Assembly: GCA_013398955.1 (NCBI GenBank)
Contig: VWPU01004999.1
Coordinates: 1-64,000 of the forward strand
Source: Callaeas wilsoni
Taxonomy: Eukaryota; Chordata; Aves; Passeriformes; Callaeidae
Length of the DNA: 64,000 nucleotides
Direction: 5' to 3'
Below, piece after piece: positions 44,501 through 55,900 of the stretch (the stretch's first letter is position 1; each line of letters begins with the position of its first letter). Below the pieces are notes generated by a model. That model was not told the DNA's origin, ran no database searches, and worked only from the letters and a program-made list of their open reading frames with translations. Both the position numbers and the translations under genes were made by a program.

Positions 44501-47500
44501 AATGGAGTAGGTTTTCCAGCCATTTTAGTCCGTGAATTTGAAGATGCCAGCTGAGTAACTCCGATTATTGAGAGTTTTGTAAAAGAAAGAAACATCAAGT
44601 ACATTGTTATGGTTCCTGCTTTTGGAATAGGTTTCAAAATCTGGTATCAAACAAGTCCAAATTCATTATGAACAGCCTGAATATAGAGCTGTTGAAACAA
44701 CCATCTGGTTCGCAGCCAGGAAAAGGAAGACAGGGACATTCCGATCCAGCAGGTCCTGGATTAGAATTTGACGTGAAAATACTTGATATAATATTCACTC
44801 AACTAGAATTTATGCACAGAAGTAAATGCTGGATGAGACCACTTAAAAAGGAGGAGGAAACTTGGTCCTAAAAGGTGGGGTTTAAGGTTTCCTAATTCTT
44901 GGCAGGGAACATCTCTGCGCTTAAAAACTTTTTAAGAACTTACACTCAAATTTTCATGTGCTGATGTAGTACTTGCCGTAGGATTTGAGAGGTGTTAGTA
45001 TGAATGTTGTTGGACTGTACATGCTGCTTCGTTACACACAGCTTTGCTGTCACCAGTATTTCACATGTGGAATGAGAAAGGAATGGAAGTTCATTTGTTT
45101 GAAGAAGGAACTTCTATGTCCCAAGCTGTGTTTTCTGAACAGGTCCCTCATTTCACTTGGGTTTTTCCCAAAACCAGCGTTCTTTAGTGTGTTCTAAGTC
45201 CTTGGCCTAAGGACTTGGAGCATTGTATTACCCAGTGATAACTTAGTGGGTTTGCTCTAGGGATAAGTTAAAGGAAGATCTCTTGTAGAAACCTCCTCTT
45301 AGACAAAAATGTGTGCCAGTAATCTTACACTTCTGCAGAAAAACCCTTTAAAAATGCTCCTGTAATTTTGTCTCCCTTTTTCACCTCTTGTCAGGTACAT
45401 TTGGATTTGCATTGGGCAGTTCCTCCGTAGCAAAATCAGAGGGGCTATCTTCACATGATTGCTTTTTAAGTGATGTTCTAGTTCAGTTCATCGTAAGGGC
45501 AGTGCTGTGGATGAGTAAAGATACTTTCTTTCCTCCTTTTTCCATGCTTAGGTTTTCCTTAGGGAGTTGAAATCCAAAAGAATAGGGCTGATGTAAGCGC
45601 TGACCAAGGCAGAAGGCTCCTGGCTGAGGAGCAGGGTTTGTCTCTCTCTGTGCCAGGACGCTGCTTGCTTGCTGGGCTATCAAACTCTGCTCAGGTGTCA
45701 GATGCATTTAGGCAGAGATAAAGACTTCATTCAGAAATGGTTTTATATTGTGCATCTAGCTTCTGTCTCGAGATGGATGGTGTAAGAATAAGAGGCTGCT
45801 GATAAAGTGAAGATGATTAGCTCACGACTCCTGACCGAGTGTTGCAGTCGCTCTCCAGACAGAGCTTGCTTTTGACGTTCCCTGTCTTCAGGTTCTTGGG
45901 AAAAGTGCTACAAACTGAGTGCTTTTGGGCTCAGCTTGTATGATCTGTTGGTGAATCCTTGTATTTCTCTTAACTTCCTGGCGTGATGGTGCTAACTCTT
46001 AATTCAGTTGTGGAATTAAATGCCTTCTTTCATTGACCTTTGAATGAGAAATCATCTCTGAAATGGTAATGCAGCTGGAATGCTGAAATTCCTAATTCCC
46101 CAGCTATTGCTGGTAGGAGATCTCTGCCTCTTTGAGAAGGCTTCTCTGAGCATGGAGTCCTTATATTCCCTGATCCCACCACATCCTGACAGTTCTTGCA
46201 AGCTGGCAAGTCAGCTTCCGTAGCGCAGTGCTTCTGTTTAGGGAGAACAGATCAGAGGAGGGTTTTATGAAGGGAATTGGGGAAGTTACTCCATCAGACA
46301 GGTCATAACTATCTGAGTGTCTCAACACTCGGTCTTGAAACCTTTTTAGTGTTACGCAGTCTTTTAAATGGACGTAAAAAACCTCGGGATGTGTTAATTC
46401 TGGTGCTTTCAAAGGTAGTTAAGTCAGACACCTTTTCCAGATTCTAGTTTCCCTGGAGCTGTGGAAAACCAGGATCTCAAGGAGTAGAATTTCATCCTTT
46501 CCAGCTTTGTCTCTTTACCAAAATGAGTAACACTAACTGAACAGAAAGCACTGAATGTGTCAGAAGGGTCTGGAATGCCTTGCTGCTGCCCTAGGCCAAG
46601 GGAAGAATAGGCTGCAGAGAAATGAAAGATCTGTCTTGGCAGAAAAATTAGTTTTTGAGTGGGAAATCATCTTGGATGGTCAAAAGAAGTTGTTACATGG
46701 TTGTTAGAGAAGAAAAATATGTGGCTCTGTTATCGAAGTTTCCTTGTCTGTGGGAGGTAACGGAGCTGAATCGAGGGGAGTGTGATAATGAGAATGGGCA
46801 GCAAGGATCGTCTTGTGACTGTAAAACTCATGTGAAAGCTCCACTGCAGCTTTTGGCAACAAAGTCTGAAATGCTCAGAGACATTGAATTATAAGGCTAA
46901 GGGAACAAAAAAATCAGAATAAAAGTATGTCTTCAGTATTTATCAGGTTAAAGCCCATGATGCCTGCACATCCCCACCCCAATAATGAAAACAAAAGGAA
47001 GAAAGTAGGTTTCTTTTATCTGAAATTCACTAAAGCACCTGCCTGAATTATGTTGGAAATTTAGTCAAGCTGACAACTGCAGAGCTGTGATTGCTGCAAG
47101 AAGTGAAGAACAAAAAACCAATATACAATGCGAAAATAGAAAAAACAGATGGGGGTCGTGACTTCAGGCGGTGCCTGAGGTTTGGGTTTGGACTGACTTG
47201 TTTTTATGTAACCACCGAGGACCTAGAAGAAGGAGTTGGATGAATCTCTCTGGAGGGAGAAGCTGAAACAGTAGGTTTAAAACTCGTTTTGTTTTGTATT
47301 GACATAGAACTAAGGGACCTTAAAAATTGCACCAAGTGGTGACTGATGCAAACTGCCACAAAGCAGAGATGATGCTTTTGGGGTATAACAAGATTTTTGT
47401 ATTTAGAAAAGTAAAGAGCATGCAAGAAGTAGCAGAGAGGAGCATTTTTAGTGTCTTGGTGGTTATACCGATAGGATGGAGAGCTGCAAGTTATAGGCCG

Positions 47501-50500
47501 TCGTTCCTAATGAAGGTTGATAAATCCTAGTGCATTTATCTGGAGCAGTGAGTACCCTTAGGGGTGTCTGTTTGGGGAAACATTCCGTTCTGGCTTAGTG
47601 GTAAAAGGGTTTGAAAAATTGTTTTTATTCTGAGAGCAGATATTAAGAACTGGGTTCAGTCCAGCAAAATGAACATAGGTGGGAGTATCATCACACTAAA
47701 AGTGGTAGAATTGGGCCCAACACAAGTTTGAAGCAGCCTTTGAAAAATCTATGTGGCTACTCCTTGCACCGAGTATTTTTCTTGGATATCAACAACCGCT
47801 TCTGTATCTTGTGATGATTTTTTGTTTCACGTTAGAAGAGCAAACTTGGTCATTTGAACGTTTTAATGACAGAATTTTTCCCTTGGTGAATTAACTGAGT
47901 TTTCTGATTTCAAGGGTATTTCTGATTAATGTAAAATGCTCATCTTGTGTGTGTAAGTGTGTCTTGTTTGGATTTTTCAGTGTGATAGATGCCTCAGTTT
48001 TCAAGGTATTCCATGTGACAGTGGTGGTGGTTTTTTCCTCTTGGCACTCTAGCAGATAATCAGAATGTCACAAAATTCAGGCTGGAAACCTACCCTGGTT
48101 TATGGTCTTAACTGTCTCAGGAACTTTTGGATTCTGTCTGACTGTGTACGTACTTCTGGAAAGGGAAATACTTGCGAATGCCTGCTAAAGGGTATGACTG
48201 ATGATTTGTTCTGTATTGAGGACCTGTCTTCAGCTCTCCTTTTTGTCTTCTCAGAATGATTTGGTTTTTTTAGTAATTAATGCACCTCATGATTTTGCTG
48301 AATCAGGTGTTAGTAGCTGCATGGGACAGAGTTTAAACAACCCAACCTTGACACTGTGCTCTGTGGCTCTGAAAACACACAAAAAAAGTGTGTTTATATG
48401 CTTTGGGACAGTTGGTGACCAGTACTGCTCGATCAGCTGTAAATAGATAACAATGTGCTTTTGTGATATAAGAGTGGGAATTGTCTGATCAATTGTTCAA
48501 TGCTCACATTTCTGGGTGCCAGAATCTGTCTCGGATCAATGGTTGAAATGCTTGTGCTTCAGGGTGACGTACGTGATGCCAGTTCAGAATTCATGGTGGC
48601 TTGCGTGGTACTGGAAGGTTGGAATGAAAGGTCTTCCCAAAAACTGTCTGCGAGCTCTTGAGCGTGTACAGCTCCGCTGTGCATGAACAACTGTGTCCTT
48701 GTGGAGGTTTTTATTCTCCTGTTGGTCATTTTGACATAGTTACCAGTGCTGTGTAGGGAGCACAGTACAGAGTAAACCAGCCTTGATTTGTACCCGTCCC
48801 TAGCTTTGCTTTTCTCAGAACACTCTCAGGATTCCCCTTGGCTTAACACACTTGATGTGGCTTGAGACAGGACTTTGTTCACCATTTTTAAGACTGTCTC
48901 CTCAAGCTGCTCTTCAGATGTTTTCTCTCCCACCTTCTGTGTGGGGAACAGAAGGGTTTTGTGTGTTTTAGGCTCACAGAGTGTAAGGGACGTGATGGAT
49001 GGACACAGCTCAGACAGCTGTGTGGTTTTAGGGTACCTCTTGATCAGGTGAAAAGGCTGATTTTTAGTAGTAGATGGTAATAAATGAGGGCACTGAGTGG
49101 ATTGTGCCCTTCAGCATAACGCTAAAGAAAGATCATTAACTTTCAAGTAGGAGCCGAGATGTTTAGAAGAGATAATGTGTTTTATCTTTTCTAATCAACC
49201 GGTTCAAGTAATTCCTAGAGGTGGACTTGAAAGCGAGGAGGAAATGGGTTTGTGTTTACCTGTGCAGAATTGAAGATGTATTTGCTGACCAGTGTGTAAA
49301 ACCCAAAATCATGCAGTAGAAATACAAAAGAAATTAATCACAAGGGTCTAAATTTTTTTCTGGTTTTCCCCTAGAAAGTTCTTTTTTATTTTATTGCTTT
49401 TTAAATTTTTCAGGAACAGAATGGAAGCATGTGTTAAAGCCTTTACTTTACACCACTATGAGATCTTCAGTAAAGCATAAAGAGTTGGGGATGGGCTTTT
49501 TAGAATTTGGTATTCCATACTGTAAATATTTTCGAAGTACGAAAAAAAGTATGAGATCTCATTTTGCAAACAAATGCTTCTTTGTAAGGCAGCACCAGAG
49601 AGCTGTAGATTAAGGTGGACCAGGGGAGAGGAGGAAGGATTGGGTTTTGAGGTTATCCAAGTTTTGAGTGTGAAATTTGGAATGTTTTGTTCGCTGCCCT
49701 CAAACAAATGTGGAGGGTGACTTGCTTTCAGTGCCAGGAAGGTTCTTCTCTGCCCTCACGGCTCACAGGTAGAACCTGAGTCCTCGTGTCTCTCATGGTG
49801 TAAGGGTAGCTCTGAATTATTTTTTGGGTTAGGGTTTTGTAAATGAAGCGATGCTGTTGCAGACAGGGCTCTGTAGTTTCCCAGGCAGAACAGGAAATAG
49901 TTCAGCTCTGAAGGTGATTGCATTCCTTCTCTTGAAAATCTGGTGCTTGTTTTGTAGGACTGGAGGAGACGATGCTGTTCAGTTTGCCCTGTGTGGAGCA
50001 GACAGCTGCTTTTGTTCCTGTGTAATGCTGTCTTTGCATTTGAAAATGTTTTCAGTGGTGTCATGTGTGAAATATCTCTAGCTCAGTGCTAAGTTGTGTG
50101 TTTTAAGGTTTTTTTGGGGTTTTTTTTTGGTGTGATATAAGGTATCTGTTAATTCTTTCTGAAGCTCAGAAGACTGAATAACTTGTCTTTTGAGACATGA
50201 GTGTTATGTGGGAGGTGGTGGCTGGTTTTTCCTTTTTTCTTTTATATATATATACACACACAAAGAAATCCTTCAAGCTGTCAGGGACAGCTTTGTACTA
50301 GGGCTAATGTTTGTGCGTTATTGCTGGGTTTCATGTACACGGGAACAATTGCGAGGGGCTGCTGGGGATGTTAGAAATGCCACCCTAAAAGCATGGCTCC
50401 AGAGGAACCATGGAATATTGTTCTGTGGTTCTTGCTTGAATTAATTCTTGTAAAACAGTGTAAAATCTGGGGTGTTCCCTGAACTGGAAAAATAGCATGG

Positions 50501-51449
50501 ACAGCCTGGGCAGGTGTTGAGTTTGTGAGGGACTTTGTAATAGGTGAGTAGGATGTAATTCCCATTTTTGGTGGTTAAATAGCATTTTTAAATGGAAGAA
50601 TGTAGCTATGCCTAAAATGTATAATGATGAACTGGAATTTCTCTTTGTGATGTTACTAGCCAGTCTGGCCAGCTTTCTAGATCCAGGTAAGAATATGCTT
50701 GCTGTTAAGGGAGTATTTTTAACAATTAGAGTATATTTTGGGAAAAGGTAGCCTTGCTTAAACTAAGTGATTACTGTGAGTGTTTCTTCAAGTGAAAACG
50801 TGAATTTAATTCCTTTGGCCGTTAGAGTCCTTTGTGCTCCTCTAAAATGACATCATGAGAGAGGAGATTCTTGTGGGGTTGACACGATTTATTATGCTGC
50901 ATGTTTTGAACTGGAAAATGAGTTATTTTGAGAGCTGCAGATGTGGTTATTCAGTGATTTTGATCTGCTGCGTGCCGAATTGGTATCACTGTCACCTAGG
51001 GTTGTGGAATATGTAAGATATCATCTTTTGGTCCATTTGATGTTTTGGGTTAAGCAGAGAAGTGTGTAGGTAAGAAGTGGGTTCTCATTTTGGTGGGTAG
51101 ATGATGATGATGTTTCTCAAAGCTTCATTGTGGACACCTTGCTCCATGCGGTCAATACCTTTTTCTCTTGGTGTCACAGCTTGTTTCTGGAATTCCTGCC
51201 ACCCGGGAGCTGGGTGGAGGAGGAAGGGATGAGGGCAGTTGGAAACACGGCAGCTGATGGAGCAGCGCTTGAAAAGGTTCAGGAGGTTTTGGTGTAATGG
51301 GAAGACAGGTCATAGCACAGAAACAAATGTGGCATGGCACGGATCTGCCTAATCTAAGGGCTGGGGTTTCTGCGAGTTCACGGCGGGGAAGGAGGTGAAA
51401 TGATGCACGGGACACGTGGAAATGAGCTGGTTCTGCTCGGGTTTTTTAC
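35551..51449 (+). other. ANKRD17: ANKRD17 intron 1, first part
   Basis: No second ANKRD17 exon (expected to begin VESFILDQ) was found. The CpG island tails off by about 35,800. The rest is unique-looking intronic DNA with simple runs such as poly-T at 37195-37209 and poly-A at 42220-42236. A 96-codon open frame at 36756-37046 has no recognisable homology and no splice context. Confidence 0.7.
50243..50263 (+). repeat. (TA)n(CA)n microsatellite
   Basis: A short run of TA dinucleotides passes directly into CA dinucleotides within ANKRD17 intron 1. Confidence 0.85.
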
Positions 51450-51644
51450 GTTTATTTTTTCTGTTTTTCCAGCCCCGAGGTGCTGGCGGAGGGGCGCAGG
51501 ATGGGCGTTGGGGAGCGGCGCGGCGCGCAGCCCCCCCCGCACGCGGGTGGTAGGCGCCGGGCGCGCACGGGGTGGAACGGTCCATTTCCTGTTCCCGTGC
51601 CGGCGGCGGGGGGGGCCCGGCCGTGAGGGAGGGGGCGGCGGGGC

Positions 51645-51662
51645 ATGGCGGCGGCGCGGTGA
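51645..51662 (+). other. Mini upstream ORF (5 codons) before candidate alternative exon start
   Basis: ATGGCGGCGGCGCGGTGA reads M-A-A-A-R-stop and ends 21 nt before the ATG at 51684. Its own start context (GGGCATGG) is moderate. If the alternative transcript starts upstream of it, ribosomes would meet it first. Confidence 0.6.
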
Positions 51663-51683
51663 GGCGGGGCGCGGGCGGCCGCG

Positions 51684-51716
51684 ATGGAGGCGTACGTGCT
51701 GGAGGACATCCTGGAG
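51684..51716 (+). CDS. ANKRD17: Candidate alternative first coding exon of ANKRD17 (MEAYVLEDILE)
   Basis: Eleven codons, MEAYVLEDILE, start in a favourable context (GCCGCGATGG) and run into GAG followed by GTACGGCC. That junction is nearly the same as the exon-1 donor (GAG then GTACGGCG) and has the same phase 0. Joining to ANKRD17 exon 2 would keep frame and give ...DILE-VESFILDQ. The product would lack the Gly/Pro-rich, VRVCDLLLKKK and poly-acidic N-terminus. The exon was found by eye and has no ORF long enough for automatic detection. No transcript evidence is available here, and a chance donor in GC-rich DNA remains possible. Confidence 0.6.
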
Positions 51717-51974
51717 GTACGGCCGGGGCACGAACAAAGGGGGCCGGGGAATCGCGGGGGGCGTCAGGGCCGGCCCACTGGCCCCGGCCATTGAGGCTGC
51801 GGCGCTCAGTGGGGCCCGGGCGAACGGGGCCGGGCACCGGCGCTCCCCCTCCGCCGGGGGGGTCCGGGGCACGCACCCCCGGGGGTGACATTGCGGTCAC
51901 ATTACCGGGGATTTCAGCCACTGCCTGCCATAACTCTCTCTCTTTTAATCTGTATTTGTTGCCAGTGTTTCCAT

Positions 51975-52530
51975 CTCATAGAATTGTGGAATCGCAGAAT
52001 AGCTTGGGTTGGAAGGGATTCTGAAGATCATCTTATTCCAGCCCTGTGCTGTGGACAGGGACACCTTCCACTAGATCAGGTTGCTCCAAGCCCCGTCCAA
52101 CCTGGCCTTGGGCTCTTCCAGGGATGAGGCAGCCGCAGCTTCTCTGGGCAATCTGTGCCAGGGCCTCACCACCTTCACAGGGAAGGATTTCCTCCTAATA
52201 TCTAAATCTGCTCTCAGTCAATTTGAACCCATTCCCCCTTGTTCTGTCACTACACACTCTTACAGGTAGTGTCTCCTACCTTTTCCTGCAAGTTCCCTTC
52301 AAGTGCTGGAAGGCCACAATTGGGTCACCCTGAAGCCTTTTTTTTCCCAAGCTGAACAATCCCAATTCTCTAAGCCTTTCTTCATAGCAAGGGGGCTCCA
52401 TCCCTCTGATCACCTTGGTGGTCTCCTCTGGACTTGCTCCAGGAGCTCCATGTCCTTCCTGTGCTGGGGACCCCAGAGCTGGAGGCAGAACGAGGTGGGG
52501 TCTCAGCAGGGTGCAGAGGCACGTTTGTTG
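51975..52530 (-). mobile_element. CR1 LINE, about 550 bp 3' portion, minus orientation
   Basis: It starts TCATAGAATTGTGGAATCGC, then GGTTGGAAGGGATTCTGAAG, GGGACACCTTCCACTAGA, CATTCCCCCTTGTTCTGTCA, CTCCTCTGGACTTGCTCCAG and GGACCCCAGAGCTGG. All the landmarks of an avian CR1 3' end appear in order. It lies 75 bp past the intronic CpG island. Confidence 0.95.
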
Positions 52531-52764
52531 CAGTATGTAATTTCTCTTACTGCGTTTTGAATTGTCTAAATGTAGCCTGTTCTTGCTTCCTCTATAGAAG
52601 TAGATCTCCCTCTGCAGCAGTAATTTATTATGAAATAAATGACTTCGTCCCTTCCTGTGAGGGTAAGCTGGAAGTGCCCTTTCAGCCAAGTGGAGAGGCC
52701 AGCCTGGAAATTGTAGAGTGAAACAGGTCTCTACTACAGGTTTTATTTGCCATAATAAGGAAAT

Positions 52765-52920
52765 GTTCCCCAGCACAGGTAGCCCAGAGACTCTGTGGCT
52801 GCCCCATCCCTGAAAGTGTCCGAGGCCAGGCTGAACGGAGCCTGGAGCAACCTGGGATAGTGGAAGGTGTCCTTGCCCGTGGCAGGGGAGTGGAACGAGA
52901 TGAGCTTCCAAAGCGTTATA
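52765..52920 (+). mobile_element. CR1 LINE, short 3' fragment, plus orientation
   Basis: GCACAGGTAGCCCAGAGACT, CCCCATCCCTGAAAGTGTCC, GGAGCAACCTGGGATAGTGG and GGTGTCCTTGCCCGTGGCAG match the CR1 3' end in sense orientation. It is oriented opposite to the copy at 51975 and covers the same part of the element. Confidence 0.9.
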
Positions 52921-55900
52921 TGAAATACCTTTTTCTTGTTCCTGTGGTTTTTCAGGTTTTGCAAGCAAAAACATGATTTCATTGCCGGATGACTTGTCAA
53001 AATATTTGCATGCGTTCTTTATTGTAACAAGAAGCTGCAACCTTATTAGCTGCTTTCAGAATCCTGACAAAATAGTGCTTCCACTGATGCTTGTCCTGTA
53101 GGCTTTTTCCTGTAGTAGCCACACTTAGGTTGCCCTAAGATTTTTAATCAATAGGGATACTTGGTATTAACTTCTGTGTGGACTTTGGAACTGTTTAACA
53201 TAATTACATCCAGAATATTAACTCAGTTGTTCACTTTGTGCTGAATAAACTGGCACAGGCGTATAAGCAAGACATTTTCAGCAGTATCTGTGTGTGTGGC
53301 TGGGTTTGTGTGGGGAGGTAGGAAGAGCAGTAGTGAACTGGGCTTTGTGCCATCAAACAAATATTTCAGTACTTCACTTGCCTCATTGCATACTGAAAGC
53401 TTTCTCGGTTTTTTGTTCTTTATTTTAACCACAGTTGCCATATGCAGCTTCATAGTATGTCAAATTAATAAGGTACGTGGTGCTTATCAATAGCCTAGTT
53501 TGGAAGGGCAGTTGGGAAGTTCATTTTGTCAGTATAACAGAATTTGGACTTCTTGTGGTGAACTGAGCAATTCCATCTTACTTCTCAGCATGAGATGTGG
53601 TGGCTTTTCTTTTGATAATTTTGTCACACATTCACTTCCTGTTCTCAACACCAGCTGGATCCCGGTAAAAAACGTCCTCAGGATTCAAGCATGGCTTGTC
53701 TGGCTTCAGATGTGTGTGAAGCATGACTGAGTCGGTTCATGAATCTCTCAGGTACTCTGGTAGCAGTGCAGTCTATTAATGATTTCTTAGCACATCACTA
53801 GAAGCCATGCAGTTGTCTTGCATTCCAGGACATGTCCAGAAGTTCAATTTATAGTTCCCTCCAAACTTGTTTCTGTAGTAACTTCGACCAGTCTGTTTAC
53901 AGTGTGTGTCTTCTTTTCCCTTTTCAGGATTTTTTTTCTCCCATGGAGCAGTTTCTCGTGCTCATTCAAAGACAGCAGTGCGGAGATGGAGAGAACTGCT
54001 CTCGCTTGGGCAGCAGGATCTGTCATCTCTGTTCTTTTGAAAACACTTGGTACTGCTTAGTATTTAGTTAAATTTGGAGTGATCATCAGACCTTACCTCT
54101 TCATAAAATCTTCAAGAATGTTTTCCTTCTAAGGTGGTTATAATTTAAAACAAGAAAAAAGATATTTTCTGTAGTGTGATAGTTACGTTCACTTACCAAA
54201 GAGACTGAGGTTCAGATGGTGTTAGAGGTCCTTACTGCAAGGGGTGCTGCTGGGGTCAAAGTCACTTCTGCATGATAAAACAAAACTAAGTCTTCAGCAC
54301 ATTTAATGCAGCTGGAGGCAGCCATGGCTGTCAGCCCAGAGGATTTCACACAGTGTCCTGGCTGCCCTGTGCTTAGGCCACGTTCAAGGAAGGTGCAGTT
54401 TGTGCAGAAGTGGAGCTGACTTTGCTACTTTCAGCTGAAGATGAGCGTTGTCTTGGCTCTGTCACTTGAATCTGGCGTTGAAAGCTTTGCGTGGAAATGC
54501 AGGTGAATAAAATTTCATCACTGTGGGGTTAACCTGCAGTTAGCTTCTGGTCACTTGGTTCTTTTGCTCCTGTATCTTGACCATATACGTTTGTTGATGT
54601 GTGACTTTACTGACACAAGGCTTTTTTTGTTGGTTTAAGCTTTCGGGTTTTGGCTTTTGTGTGCCAGTGAAGGAGTAATTACGTTGCAGGAGACCTTAGT
54701 ATGGTTTAAACCCGTAGCTGTGTTTTTGATGCTTGAGTTAGTCAAGATAAGCACTCTTTTGGCTGGGAGAACAGGAGGTACGTTCAGTCCTGACGGATGA
54801 GGATGTGGTCAGTGTAGTGCACTGAATTTGGGCTCATAGCTCAGAAATCCACTTAGGAAGCTTATGAGAGTGGAGGGGTAAATTTATGTTCCCTGTGTTG
54901 ATTTGAGACTTTTCAAGAGCAGCAGCCATGTGCTCTGACCTTCAGGTTCTTTGAAAGCTCATTCGTGCTTGGCTGTAGGGAGACACTCTGGGGTCTAGTG
55001 CAGGCCCGCACATGGCGCTTGCTTTATGTCCTTACTAAGTGCTTTTTATGTCCTTCACCTTTCTAGCTTCAGGTATATATCTTCCAGCTACCTTGAACTG
55101 AAACTCAGAATCACCGTGAGAAAAGCTTCGTTTGTTACGGTGATATTGGGAGCGTTTCCTGGCTGCAGAAGGGGTTTTTTAATTTGATTTTGTATTGGAG
55201 TCATGGGGATACCAAGATCCTGCCTTCGTTGCTTTGTATGTAGCTGCCAGTGGTGTAGGTAAGAGGTGAGGTGATATGAAGGGATCGGGTGTTACCCCTT
55301 TGATTGTCTAGCTGAGCCACAGCGAGGACAGTAGAGCACAGTTTAGGTGGTGACCACAAGATTTACCCAGAGCAAAGACTGCCCTGCGTGAGCACACAGG
55401 TGCTCCATGAAGCACTGGTGGAAGGGAGAGCAAACAGGGAGTAGTAGAGTCGTGTCTACAGCTCACGTTCAGAGATCAGGGAGGCCTCTGCAATGCAATT
55501 TTTCTTTTCTTTACAGGCCAAGTCTTTTAATATTTATAAACATTGTAGTCTCTTGGTCTGAAGATTAAAATCAGCATTATATTGCAGTGTTTGGGCATTA
55601 GCAGCTTTCCCACGTTCCAGCTGTCGAACAGCCTAATCCTTTCCCTGTTTTCTTTCTCACAGTTTCTCTTAGTAATTTTGTCTGGTTTACTTTTTACCTG
55701 TTTTCCTGTCTATAAAAAGAGTTTGCCCATTTGCAGTTGGTGTTGGCTTCCGTGTGCTCCGCTATTTCCTAGTGATTTCACTCATAGAATATCCTGAGCT
55801 GGAAGGGACTCACAGGGTTCCATTGCAGTCTCACTCCCCACTGAAGTCCAGCTCGAAATCCAGCTGAGTTGTTGCTGTTGTTCATAGGTTGTCGGGACAG

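Larger units (their letters stand above)
51450..51900 (+). promoter_or_regulatory. ANKRD17: Intronic CpG island, candidate alternative ANKRD17 promoter
   Basis: A second island of high GC and CpG content stands alone inside the AT-rich intron about 16 kb past exon 1. It contains a short open frame with strong start context that ends in a splice donor (see the next entries). It has no TATA box. Position, strand and reading phase all fit an internal ANKRD17 promoter. An unrelated nested transcript is the alternative. Confidence 0.65.

Noticed and set aside
51349..51921. Minus- and plus-strand frames of 150-190 codons across the intronic CpG island
   Set aside because: They are GC-driven, low-complexity and mutually overlapping. 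The short MEAYVLEDILE frame with a donor is the better-supported reading.
52276..53040. 254-codon minus-strand open frame
   Set aside because: It runs through parts of two CR1 fragments in opposite orientations and non-coding intron. It shows no CR1 protein motif in that frame.
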